From JAWKZG01 sp041396125 (lineage in GTDB: Bacteria > Pseudomonadota > Gammaproteobacteria > Competibacterales > Competibacteraceae): a stretch of 64,000 nt of DNA. The notes beneath the pieces are model-generated. The model made no database searches. It was not told where the DNA came from and saw only the letters and a list, made by a program, of their open reading frames with translations. Positions 7,813 through 16,247 of the stretch are shown piece after piece. The stretch covers positions 252,067 to 316,066 of the forward strand of contig JAWKZG010000005.1 in the NCBI GenBank assembly GCA_041396125.1. The letters run 5' to 3'. Positions within the stretch are counted from its first letter, which is position 1, and every line of letters starts with the position of its first letter. The translations under genes and the position numbers were made by a program.

Positions 7813-10553
7813 AAAGGCGCGCGCAGATTAGCATGCACCGGTACCGCATACAAGTAACCGCGCCGGATCAGGGCTTTCTCCACTTCCACTGCCAGCAGCA
7901 CCAGCGACGCCAGCGCAAAACAGATGGCCAGCTCGGCCAGACTCAGCGGGGCGGTGTTGAAAATCGGGTTCAGTACCGGCAGATAGATGACCGCCAGCTG
8001 CAACATGACCGTTAACAGCACAGCACCCAGCAGCGGCCGGTTGGATAATAAACCCAGTGTCAGTATGGATTCGCGCTCGGAGCGTATTGCCAGCACGTGT
8101 ACCAACTGGGCCAGCGTCAGCACAGTAAACACCATGGTCTGCCAGTGCGCCATACCGGCCCCATAAGCCCAGGCCTGAGCGCCCAGTGACAGCCCGCCAA
8201 TCAGCAGGCCGCACCAGATGACATGCTGCCACACACCGTGCGCGAAAATACTTTCCTGCGGTGGTCGCGGCGGACGCTGCATGACATTGCGCTCGGCAGG
8301 CTCAGCAGCCAGCGCCAGTCCGGGCAGACCATCGGTAACCAGATTAATCCACAGAATATGGATCGGCAGCAGCGGAATCGGCAGCCCCAGCAAAGGTGCC
8401 AGCGCCAGCGTCCAGATCTCGCCAGCGTTACTGGTCAGCGTATATTTAACAAACTTGCGAATATTATCGAATATGCGCCGCCCTTCCCGCACCGCCGCCA
8501 CAATAGTCGCAAAATTATCGTCCAGCAGCACCATATCAGCGGCTTCCCGCGCCACCTCAGTACCACGCTGGCCCATCGCCACGCCAATATCGGCCCGCTT
8601 GAGCGCTGGTGCATCGTTGACGCCATCGCCGGTCATAGCGACAAAATCGCCCTGGCTTTGCAAGGCTTGGACGATCTGAATTTTCTGTTCCGGGCTGACC
8701 CGGGCATAAACCTGGGCGCTGGTCATGCGGGCAGCGCTTTCTGACGCTGCCAGACGCTCCAGATCACGGCCGGTTACTACTGTATCATCGGCGTGAGCAA
8801 TACCCAGGCGTTGCGCGATAGCCAGCGCGGTACCCGGATGATCGCCGGTAATCATCACCGGTCGAATTCCGGCGGTCAGGCAGGCAGCCACTGCAGCGGG
8901 AGCTTCTGCACGCGGCGGGTCGATCAACGCCACCAGCCCGAGCAGGGTAAGATCCTGCTCTATATTTATCGCCAGTTCGGCCAGTGCCGCTGGCCCGGAT
9001 ACCTGCGGTACTGACCGATAAGCCAGCGCCAGCACCCGATAGCCTGACCTCGCCAACTGCTCGGCCTGATGCAGTACCGCAGCCGGCTCAAGCGGAAGCG
9101 GCCCGGCTGCGGTCAGGTGGGTTGTACAAACCGCCAGCACCTGCTCGGGCGCGCCTTTGGTAAACGCAAGCACGCTCTCCTTGCGGTCATGCAGCGTGCT
9201 CATGCGCTTGCGTACAGAATCAAAAGGAAGCTCCGCCACCCGTGGCAACACCCGAGACAAATCGGTTTTATCGCACCCGGCATCCCGCGCCGCTTGGTAT
9301 AAGGCCACTTCGGTCGGGTCACCCAGCACCTGCACTTGCCCTGGCTCTGCCTCCTGCACGATGACATCGTTACTCAAGGCCAGCGCCTGAGTCAGCAACA
9401 ACCAGGGCTGCCGAGCCGGATCAGAGCCAGCGTCAGCGGCAGGATCAAATTCGGGGCTAAATTCGGGCAGGTGGGCTTGTTGCTCGCCGTCAACGACAAA
9501 CGCTTCGGCGCGCATGCGGTTTTCGGTCAGTGTGCCGGTTTTATCAGAACAAATAACCGTGACCGAGCCCAGTGTCTCCACCGCCGGCAGGCGGCGGATC
9601 AGACTGTGACAGCGGCTCATGCGTGCCGCCCCCAGCGCCAGCGCGACCGTAACAACGGCCGGCAAGGCTTCGGGTATTGCGGCCACAGCCAGGCTGACAG
9701 CCGTCAAAAACATCAATACCGGGGGTTCACCGCGCAGCAAACCCACCACAAACAAAACCGCACAGATCACCAGTACCGCGATGGCAAGCTGTCGTCCCAA
9801 TCGTGCCAGACGCTGTTGCAAGGGCGTACTGCCGGTGCTTTCCTGCGCCAGCAGCTGGGCAATATTACCCAGTTCTGTTGCCAGACCGGTGGCGACGACC
9901 ATACCAGTTCCCCGGCCCACGCTGACCTGGGTTCCCTTATAGGCCATATTGCGCCGGTCACCGAGTGGCAAATCCACTTCGCTCAGCGGTTCAGTATGCT
10001 TTGCCACCGCCAGCGATTCACCGGTCAGAGCGGCTTCATCGATCTGCAACTGAGCGGTATCCAAGAGCCGGATGTCCGCCGGCACAATATTGCCCGCTTC
10101 CAGCTGTACGATATCGCCCGGCACCAGCTCGCGGGCCGCAATAATATGCACAACACCGCCGCGTAATACCCGCGCCTGCGGCGCTGCCAGTTGCCGCAAT
10201 GCCGCCATGGCACGTTCGGCACGGTATTCCTGCACCGTCCCGATAATCGCGTTCAGCAGCACGATCAGCACAATGGCTATCGCATCCTCTGGCTCGCCCA
10301 CAATCCCGGATACGAGCGCTGCCGCCAGCAGGACCAGAATCATGAAATCCGTAAACTGGCTGGCCAGCATGCGCCACCAGGGCCGCTGCTGCCCCGCCGG
10401 GATTTCGTTCGGACCATAGGTTTGCAAACGGTGCGCGACAGCGGTGTCAGTCAGACCCTGGCTAACGTCCACCTGCAGCTGTTGAGCCAGCGCCGCGCCC
10501 GTCTGCCGATAAGCTTCGGGCGCGTCAGACAGGGTTGAAGCGCTGGTTTTCAC
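7803..10553 (-). CDS. P-type (type II) cation-transporting ATPase
   Basis: 916 residues, full length for Ca2+/Mn2+-type bacterial P2 ATPases. In order: actuator motif LTGESL (about 176-181), membrane motif AAIPEALPAVVT (292-302, normally PEGLPA), phosphorylation site CSDKTGTLT with Asp337, nucleotide-binding KGAPEQVL, and hinge MTGDGVNDAPALK. The C-terminal region holds four to six membrane helices. It acts in the inner membrane, moving a divalent cation at the cost of ATP. It stops at the start of the manganese riboswitch that precedes the Gdt1 exporter on the same strand, so the two genes may handle the same metal. Which cation it carries is inferred from context only. Confidence 0.9.
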   Translation of the reverse strand: MKTSASTLSDAPEAYRQTGAALAQQLQVDVSQGLTDTAVAHRLQTYGPNEIPAGQQRPWWRMLASQFTDFMILVLLAAALVSGIVGEPEDAIAIVLIVLLNAIIGTVQEYRAERAMAALRQLAAPQARVLRGGVVHIIAARELVPGDIVQLEAGNIVPADIRLLDTAQLQIDEAALTGESLAVAKHTEPLSEVDLPLGDRRNMAYKGTQVSVGRGTGMVVATGLATELGNIAQLLAQESTGSTPLQQRLARLGRQLAIAVLVICAVLFVVGLLRGEPPVLMFLTAVSLAVAAIPEALPAVVTVALALGAARMSRCHSLIRRLPAVETLGSVTVICSDKTGTLTENRMRAEAFVVDGEQQAHLPEFSPEFDPAADAGSDPARQPWLLLTQALALSNDVIVQEAEPGQVQVLGDPTEVALYQAARDAGCDKTDLSRVLPRVAELPFDSVRKRMSTLHDRKESVLAFTKGAPEQVLAVCTTHLTAAGPLPLEPAAVLHQAEQLARSGYRVLALAYRSVPQVSGPAALAELAINIEQDLTLLGLVALIDPPRAEAPAAVAACLTAGIRPVMITGDHPGTALAIAQRLGIAHADDTVVTGRDLERLAASESAARMTSAQVYARVSPEQKIQIVQALQSQGDFVAMTGDGVNDAPALKRADIGVAMGQRGTEVAREAADMVLLDDNFATIVAAVREGRRIFDNIRKFVKYTLTSNAGEIWTLALAPLLGLPIPLLPIHILWINLVTDGLPGLALAAEPAERNVMQRPPRPPQESIFAHGVWQHVIWCGLLIGGLSLGAQAWAYGAGMAHWQTMVFTVLTLAQLVHVLAIRSERESILTLGLLSNRPLLGAVLLTVMLQLAVIYLPVLNPIFNTAPLSLAELAICFALASLVLLAVEVEKALIRRGYLYAVPVHANLRAPLGE

Positions 10554-10594
10554 GGCAATTGATGCTCCCGATCACTTGGGCGACGCGTCATGTC

Positions 10595-12706
10595 TTAACG
10601 GCATTCAGCTGGATACAGTTTGGTTTGATAGGAATCCGTGGCGCACTGCCAGTCGATCTGACCATTCAATACCTCGGCGTTCAAAAACACGCTCTCGCCA
10701 TAGACTTCGTCCGGTGCGGCCAGCACGATGCTCAACTGGGCTGTGACCGGATCGAATGCCAGATCGGCGATGGCATAAGATTCGATCAGTACGCTATTCG
10801 CCAGCTCGGTGAATTCCTCTGCTGCCGGGAACCGGCCGTTGTCGGTATAAAAACCTTCCAGCAAAGACTGCAAGCGCTGGATTTCCTCAAAACTCTGCGT
10901 CACTTCGGCCCGTACGCGATAGTCTTGATAAGCCGGGATCGCAACTGCCGCCAGAATCCCTGCTACCGCTATACTGGTCATGGTATTGCCGGCGAACAAC
11001 AGCTCCAGCGGATTAGTTTCATAAAGTAACTCCAGCTCCAGCCGGTCGGCTCCCGAACCCAGCTTGAAACCGTAACTGCCCATGGCCGGCAATTCAGCCT
11101 GGCGAGGGGTAGGCAAGTCAAACAGATCTACCGGCCGCTCCACAATATCGCCCAGATACTGCAGCATCTGCAGATGCCACTGGTAAAACATCGAGGGTAT
11201 CCCGTCGGCCTGGGTAGCAACGGCAAACACAGCGTTCTCGCTTGGCAGCTTGATCTGCTGCGTCAGCCAGTCACCAACCGACAGTTCCGGCTTGAGTGCA
11301 TCGCGATCAATCAGCACTTGCGGCACCGAAGCCAGAATCAAATAATCGTTTTCCTGTTTCCAGTACACATGGGTAGCAGCCTGGGATAATCGCAGTATCA
11401 CCCCCATCAGTCTGTCATTGGCAAGGGCGGCGAGCTCATCATCATCATCGGTGTTATAGAAACTCGGAATGGTCAGGTGTGAATAGCTGATATCGTTGAT
11501 CTGGCGCTGCTCGAAACCCAGATTGAACTGCTCGATCAGGCGCCCTGTCATGGCTTCAAAACGCGCCCAGTCGCGTATCCGCAAGGCACCATACTGGCCG
11601 GCCGCATCATCGATATACAGCCATTCCGGGCCAATAGTCTGCCACCAGTCTTCGATACCAAAACCCAGATACTCTTGCATGGCCTGCTCGGCCTGGCTCA
11701 GCTCGGTCGCTGCTTCCGGGCTGAGTTGTTGCAATAATTGTTTGAACGCGCGCCAGTCCGCTACCGACGGCAAAGCCAGCACGCCAGCAGTGCTGATCGC
11801 CTCGACTGCGGCTACCGTCAACGCGGCATCCGGTACCGGCAAAAACCGCCGAAACCCGGTCGGTGGCATCAGCGCAACCAGTTTGGTGCGACTTTTGCCA
11901 GCGCTCGCGCCCATGCCCAAAGCAAACTGTTGTATTTCCAGCGCGCCGCTCAACTGCAACATCATCAACACCGGCGGTGGCGCAACACTGGCGGCAATCT
12001 GTGCCGCACTGGCGGCATTGACCCATAAAAACAGGCCTTGGCCGCTGGCGTCAATTTCAGATTCCAGCGCATACATGGGATGCTCGCTGCGAGTTTGCAG
12101 ACTGGTGCTCAAGCGGGTCAGTGCAGCAGGTGCCAGTTCTACGCCACCGAGCATAAACAGGCGCTGCTCCGGCAGTTGATAATACACCTGCACAGGCTGG
12201 CCCATGATCAGGATCAGCCCTTCGCCGGCATCATTCAGTGGCTCGCCCCATTGCAGTTGTGGTGCGCTACTGATGATCCGCTCCAGCACTGCCTGCGCAG
12301 CGGCCAGCGTAGTGACTCGCAGGGTGCCCGTCAGCAGGAGTTGCGGCCCGGCTGCAGCCCCGTCAACCGGCATTAAAGCTGCTGCTTCCAGTGGTGAACT
12401 CAGCTCGCCCAGCAACAGCTCTGGCACTGCGCCCCAGACATCGCTCAGCGGAGTCAGCCAGGTATTCTGCAAACCGGCGCGCAGCTCGGCGAACAAAGCG
12501 GCATTGGCCGGCGCCGACTGTAACGTGTCAAGAGCGGTCCCTTTCGGAGCTCCCAACACCCCCCACAAATTCGGCACCCGCAGGTACGCCAGTGTTTGTT
12601 CGGGCAAGACTGTGCGTAACCAGGGTTTGGCGCTGATGTCCTGCGCCAGTGCGCCGCTGGTCAGCGTGATCATCAGTATCACTATTCCTATCATGCGCTG
12701 TTTCAC
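10595..12706 (-). CDS. Large periplasmic protein (DUF3352-like) with C-terminal pilin-like module
   Basis: About 703 residues from the GTG at 12706 (VKQRM), which has GAGAG five bases upstream; longer starts exist but lack a good site. An N-terminal signal (MIGIVILMITLTSGALAQ) is followed by about 550 residues rich in Ala, Leu and Gln, reminiscent of DUF3352 proteins. Residues about 577-603 read TSIAVAGILAAVAIPAYQDY, the type IV pilin N-terminal helix, then RVRAEVTQS, FYTDNGRFP and a C-terminal Cys pair (DWQCATDS, LYPAECR) as in minor pilins. The prepilin cleavage and Phe/Glu start are absent. I do not know its function; the pilin-like tail presumably anchors it in the inner membrane. Confidence 0.7.
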   Translation of the reverse strand: MKQRMIGIVILMITLTSGALAQDISAKPWLRTVLPEQTLAYLRVPNLWGVLGAPKGTALDTLQSAPANAALFAELRAGLQNTWLTPLSDVWGAVPELLLGELSSPLEAAALMPVDGAAAGPQLLLTGTLRVTTLAAAQAVLERIISSAPQLQWGEPLNDAGEGLILIMGQPVQVYYQLPEQRLFMLGGVELAPAALTRLSTSLQTRSEHPMYALESEIDASGQGLFLWVNAASAAQIAASVAPPPVLMMLQLSGALEIQQFALGMGASAGKSRTKLVALMPPTGFRRFLPVPDAALTVAAVEAISTAGVLALPSVADWRAFKQLLQQLSPEAATELSQAEQAMQEYLGFGIEDWWQTIGPEWLYIDDAAGQYGALRIRDWARFEAMTGRLIEQFNLGFEQRQINDISYSHLTIPSFYNTDDDDELAALANDRLMGVILRLSQAATHVYWKQENDYLILASVPQVLIDRDALKPELSVGDWLTQQIKLPSENAVFAVATQADGIPSMFYQWHLQMLQYLGDIVERPVDLFDLPTPRQAELPAMGSYGFKLGSGADRLELELLYETNPLELLFAGNTMTSIAVAGILAAVAIPAYQDYRVRAEVTQSFEEIQRLQSLLEGFYTDNGRFPAAEEFTELANSVLIESYAIADLAFDPVTAQLSIVLAAPDEVYGESVFLNAEVLNGQIDWQCATDSYQTKLYPAECR

Positions 12707-12841
12707 TGTGCTGTGCTCTCGCTGCTGTTCATGGTAAAGGGTTGATGTTGTACCGCATCCTGCGCGGTTTTCCCACTCTTGGTTTATAGTAAGAACCCTG
12801 AACATTTGTAAACAGGCCCGTCAACTCACTGTCTCACGTCG

Positions 12842-13525
12842 ATGACCCATGCAATGATGATGAACAAGCAACCCCGTATTACCCTGATTCACGCTACGCC
12901 CCTGTCGATTGCTCCCATTGAGCAGGCTTTTGCAGCTGCCTGGCCGCAAGCCGAGCTGGTCAATTTACTGGAAGATTCCCTCAGCCGTGACCGTGCTCGC
13001 GACGGCCAGCTCACCGCAGCCATGTGCCAGCGGTTCGAGACGCTGGCCGATTATGCGGTCGACATCGGTTCGGATGCGATTCTGTTTACCTGCTCGGCTT
13101 TTGCCGGGGCTATCGAGCAGGTTCAGCAGAAACTCTCTATTCCGGTGCTCAAACCCAATGAAGCGATGCTCGAAGCCGCTCTCGAATATGGCAGTCGGCT
13201 CGCTATCGTGGCAACATTTCCGGCAACGATTGATTCCATGACGGCGGAGCTGCAGGCATATGCCACAGCGCGCGGTGTCACCCTGCAGCTGCAGACCCGG
13301 CTCGCCAACGGTGCCATGCAGGCTCTGGCCGAAGGCGATGCGGCCCGTCATGACAGCCTGATCATCGAGCTCGCGCGGGATATTGAAAATGTTGACGCGG
13401 TGCTGCTGGCGCAGTTTTCCATGGCACGGGCCCGGTCCGGCGTGGAGCAGGTGGTCACTGCACCGGTGTTAACCTCCCCGGACAGCGCTGTGCCCAAACT
13501 GCAGCGCCTGCTCAATCAGGTCTGA
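12842..13525 (+). CDS. Aspartate/glutamate racemase-family protein
   Basis: 227 residues resembling the Asp/Glu/hydantoin racemase superfamily. The first catalytic cysteine is present, Cys84 in ILFTCSAFAG, and the opening HATPLSIAPIEQAF resembles the hydantoin-racemase subgroup. In the second half the usual catalytic cysteine motif is replaced by AVLLAQFSMA (about residue 190), so a two-base racemization mechanism is doubtful; decarboxylase- or isomerase-like members also use a single cysteine. Start choice between MTHAM and MMMNK is uncertain because no strong ribosome-binding site is visible. It stands alone, divergent from the pilin-tailed gene. Confidence 0.75.
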   Translation: MTHAMMMNKQPRITLIHATPLSIAPIEQAFAAAWPQAELVNLLEDSLSRDRARDGQLTAAMCQRFETLADYAVDIGSDAILFTCSAFAGAIEQVQQKLSIPVLKPNEAMLEAALEYGSRLAIVATFPATIDSMTAELQAYATARGVTLQLQTRLANGAMQALAEGDAARHDSLIIELARDIENVDAVLLAQFSMARARSGVEQVVTAPVLTSPDSAVPKLQRLLNQV

Positions 13526-13539
13526 CCGGGCCTGAGCAA

Positions 13540-13569
13540 ACGCAATCAGTAGTTGCCCCCTGATTGCGT
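13540..13569. terminator. Hairpin after racemase-family gene
   Basis: A perfect 10-bp inverted repeat, ACGCAATCAG (13540-13549) / CTGATTGCGT (13560-13569), with a 10-base loop. It lies 15 bases after the stop codon. No T-run follows, so it may stabilise the mRNA end rather than terminate by itself. Confidence 0.5.
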
Positions 13570-13623
13570 AGCATAGTATCCCGTTAGCCCCGGTCACAAC
13601 CGCAACTCTCCAGAGGAGTTCTC

Positions 13624-14625
13624 ATGTTCAACATGCCCCGTTCTCAACAAGGTTTATGGCTCATCATCATTCTGTTGCTTATCCTTTTGGGGCTATGCCT
13701 GGGGTTCGGATTCTGGCGGGATGGACCCTCGCCAAGCACGCCACCAGCACCAAGCGTACCGACAGGGGCCAGCCAGCCCGATAACCAGTCCAATAATCAG
13801 GCCGCCAACCAGACCAGCGCTGGCAGCCCAACCAACACAGCTGCCCCCCACATCATTGAACAACTGCGCGATACACTGGCAAGTGGCGGCCAGGGACCGG
13901 AGCTGGTGCTGGTGCCAGCTGGCTCTTTTCAAATGGGTTCACCTGACAGCGAGCCTGGTCGGTATCCCAATGAGCGCCTGCACACGGTGACCATCGAACA
14001 CACGTTTGCTATCAGCCGTTACGAAATCAGCTTCGATGAGTACGCCCTGTTCGCCCAGGTCAGTGGGCATCCCCTGCCCAGCGACCAGGACTGGGGCCAG
14101 AAACAGCACCCGGTGATCAATGTCAGCTGGCAGGATGCGGTAGCGTACACCGACTGGTTATCGACCCAGACCGGACAACACTACCGCCTGCCGACAGAGG
14201 CGGAGTGGGAGTATGCAGCACGGGCTGGCACCCAGACTGCCTACTGGTGGGGCGACACGTTTAAACCCGCCTGGCTCAACTGTTATGGCTGTGATCCGAA
14301 CAAAGAGCTCAGCACCCCACTACCGGTCGGGCAATTTCCGGCTAATGCGTTTGGTCTGTACGATGTGCTGGGTAATGTCTGGGAATGGACCTGCTCCAAT
14401 TACAGCGAAACCTATGACGGCTCGGAAACCCGCTGCAGCGAGGCTGCCGACGAAAGCAATAAAGCCATCCGGGGCGGGTCGTATCAGAACCGGCCAGTCG
14501 TTACACCGCGTTTCACACCGCAGGAAGGAGAACGCCACGCGCTGCGGTGCGCTGTGCGGGATTATTTTTATCCCGATGATCGCAATGATATTCTCGGCTT
14601 CCGGGTTGTAAGAACACTGCAATAA
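13624..14625 (+). CDS. Membrane-anchored formylglycine-generating-enzyme-like (SUMF1/EgtB/PvdO) protein
   Basis: 333 residues. An N-terminal anchor (LWLIIILLLILLGLCLGFGF) is followed by a Pro/Asn/Gln/Ser-rich linker to about residue 75, then an FGE-sulfatase domain: LVLVPAGSFQMGSPDSEPGR, PVINVSWQDAVAY, YRLPTEAEWEYAARAG, GLYDVLGNVWEWT, AIRGGSY and FRVVR. The fold installs formylglycine in sulfatases, but relatives do oxygenation or act as binding proteins. No sulfatase gene is adjacent, so the target is unknown. The domain would face the periplasm. A good ribosome-binding site (CAGAGGAG) precedes the start. Confidence 0.88.
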   Translation: MFNMPRSQQGLWLIIILLLILLGLCLGFGFWRDGPSPSTPPAPSVPTGASQPDNQSNNQAANQTSAGSPTNTAAPHIIEQLRDTLASGGQGPELVLVPAGSFQMGSPDSEPGRYPNERLHTVTIEHTFAISRYEISFDEYALFAQVSGHPLPSDQDWGQKQHPVINVSWQDAVAYTDWLSTQTGQHYRLPTEAEWEYAARAGTQTAYWWGDTFKPAWLNCYGCDPNKELSTPLPVGQFPANAFGLYDVLGNVWEWTCSNYSETYDGSETRCSEAADESNKAIRGGSYQNRPVVTPRFTPQEGERHALRCAVRDYFYPDDRNDILGFRVVRTLQ

Positions 14626-14679
14626 GATCTCGAATCCACTAATAACCTCCTACTACTCACCCAAGCTGGAGCTATCCTG

Positions 14680-15144
14680 ATGCTTAAAAATCTCAATCCC
14701 CTGCTGACACCGGAATTACTGTACGTGCTGCGCGCCATGGGCCACGGTGATGAACTGGTGCTGGCTGATGCTAATTTTCCGGCCTATTCGATTGCGGCTG
14801 ACACCGTCTACGGCGATGTGATCCGGCTGGAAGGCGTCAATATCGTCCAGGCGGCCGAGGCGATTCTGTCGGTACTGCCGCTGGACAGCTTTGTCGATGC
14901 CCCGATACAGCGCATGGAAATTATCGGCCAGCCCACCGAACTGGCCGATGTGCAAAAAGATCTTCAGCAACTAGTGCGCCGAATCGATCCCGACCGAGAC
15001 TGGCCGATGGGCGCTCTGGAGCGGCAGGCGTTTTACACTCGCGCCCGCCAGGCTTATGCGGTTGTGCTCACCAGCGAGCGTCTGCCCTACGGTGATTTTC
15101 TGCTCACCAAAGGCGTTATCGGCCCGACCGGCGAGGTCGTCTGA
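14680..15144 (+). CDS. RbsD/FucU family mutarotase
   Basis: 154 residues, the family length. The signature opening LNPLLTPELLYVLRAMGHGDELVLADANFPA carries the catalytic His of MGHGD and the Asp of ADANFP. Later motifs PIQRMEI and FYTRARQAYAVVLTSE also match. These proteins interconvert alpha and beta anomers of sugars such as L-fucose or ribose. The presence of the AxxxFP-type motif favours the FucU branch, but no sugar-catabolic gene is adjacent, so the specific sugar is unknown. It follows the FGE-like gene by 54 bases and might be co-transcribed. Confidence 0.9.
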   Translation: MLKNLNPLLTPELLYVLRAMGHGDELVLADANFPAYSIAADTVYGDVIRLEGVNIVQAAEAILSVLPLDSFVDAPIQRMEIIGQPTELADVQKDLQQLVRRIDPDRDWPMGALERQAFYTRARQAYAVVLTSERLPYGDFLLTKGVIGPTGEVV

Positions 15145-15156
15145 AACGCGAACACC

Positions 15157-15188
15157 TGCCTGCCAGCGCTCAGGCACACCGTTTTTTT
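15157..15188 (+). terminator. Probable terminator after mutarotase gene
   Basis: A 6-bp stem TGCCTG (15157-15162) / CAGGCA (15171-15176) followed by CACCG and a seven-T run at 15182-15188. The stem is short, so it is only a probable intrinsic terminator. Confidence 0.45.
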
Positions 15189-15431
15189 ACGCTCATTCGC
15201 GAGCTGTAATCTTTTAACGTTTATTTGACGCCCGCATCCACTCTTCTTTAACGCGCTGCCTCTAAAGTGGCACCTACCGAAGCATACGACACTGCCGCGA
15301 CCAGGGACAAACGCTATCCCAATCATCAAACGGACCACAGGCCCGGCACGGAGCTGGACCTGGACAGAAAGCAGCGAGCGGTGTCGTAGCCCGGTATTTT
15401 TAAACAGCCTTTTAAATCAGGGACAGTAGCA

Positions 15432-15476
15432 ATGAATATGGATATAGATATGGATATAGATATGGATATGGACATG
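15432..15476 (+). repeat. Hexanucleotide tandem repeat inside DUF1127 gene
   Basis: Units of ATGGAT and ATAGAT alternate about seven times with one-base variation, encoding alternating Met/Ile and Asp. Because units are a multiple of three, slippage would change length without breaking the frame. Confidence 0.7.
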
Positions 15477-15725
15477 TATAAAGATAGGCAAGGAAGCGCA
15501 AACAGGAACAGGGATAACGTATTGTCATGGCGGCCCGGACGCGCCCAGCACCGGATGCTCGCCTGGGTAAAGCAATGGCACGTTTGGCGGCAACACGCCA
15601 AAGCCCGGCGTTACCTGAGCCAGTTACCGGATCATCTGTTACAGGATATGGGTCTGCATCAAACCGACCTCAGACTTGCCAGGGGATCACACCATGGCAC
15701 TGATTTCCTGCAGCGTCTGATCTGA
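15432..15725 (+). CDS. DUF1127 small basic protein with Met-Asp repeat N-terminus
   Basis: 97 residues. The C-terminal part WRQHAKARRYLSQLPDHLLQ followed by DMGL is a DUF1127 (YjiS-like) motif; such small arginine-rich proteins are found across proteobacteria, and some bind RNA or affect phosphate and motility control. The N-terminus is unusual: MNMDIDMDIDMDMDM is encoded by a near-perfect hexanucleotide repeat (ATGGAT/ATAGAT), so it looks like repeat expansion ahead of the domain. A start at an internal Met (residue 42 in AQHRMLAW) would remove the repeat, but the upstream start is kept because the frame is open and has a weak AGGGACAG site. Confidence 0.7.
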   Translation: MNMDIDMDIDMDMDMYKDRQGSANRNRDNVLSWRPGRAQHRMLAWVKQWHVWRQHAKARRYLSQLPDHLLQDMGLHQTDLRLARGSHHGTDFLQRLI

Positions 15726-15781
15726 TTATCCCGCCAGATAAGCAATGCGTATTACAGTGAATTCAAGGATGACAGAATCAC

Positions 15782-16174
15782 ATGAACAAGTTTGTAGTAA
15801 CGATGGCAAGCGTGGCATTGACAGCCAGTTTGTTAGGCCAGAGCTCCACCTCACAGGCTTATGCCCCGCAGGTGGTCGCCAAGATGCTAAGCCCGGAACA
15901 AAAACAGATTTTGTTCGACTCGTCGCACCCGTCTTACAGCGCTCGCATTTCACAGCAGGCGCTATTGGAACTGGGCGAAAAAGCATATTGGCGCAGTTGC
16001 GAAAGCTGCCATGGTGTGGTGCCCGAAGCGCTGCCCCATCAGGATCGGATTCAGTTCGGTCGGGTGGTGCTGAACGGTCAGGGCAATATGCCGGGCCTTG
16101 GTTTTAAACTGGAGCTTATGGAAGTGGAGGCTATCCGGCAGTATCTCGCCCATAGCGCCCGGCAAGAAGCTTAA
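15782..16174 (+). CDS. Small periplasmic c-type cytochrome
   Basis: 130 residues with a signal peptide (MNKFVVTMASVALTASLL, cleavage near SQAYA). One heme c site, CESCH, lies at about residues 73-77, and a likely axial methionine is in GQGNMPGLGF near residue 103. This is the layout of small class I electron carriers. The protein is short and its partner is not evident; neighbours are a DUF1127 gene and an alpha/beta hydrolase. A role in respiration is likely given the heme d1 genes elsewhere in the window, but a direct link is inference. Confidence 0.88.
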   Translation: MNKFVVTMASVALTASLLGQSSTSQAYAPQVVAKMLSPEQKQILFDSSHPSYSARISQQALLELGEKAYWRSCESCHGVVPEALPHQDRIQFGRVVLNGQGNMPGLGFKLELMEVEAIRQYLAHSARQEA

Positions 16175-16247
16175 GAAGCTATTGCAGCAACGCGTTCTAA
16201 AAAACCGGCAGGGCCGCAAACCGCACCCTGTCTTACAGGAAAAGACA

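Noticed and set aside
9336..10166. 276-codon plus-strand open frame
   Set aside because: Antisense to the P-type ATPase; Gln/His/Arg-rich composition typical of a shadow frame.
11496..12179. 227-codon plus-strand open frame
   Set aside because: Antisense to the pilin-tailed protein and without domain features.
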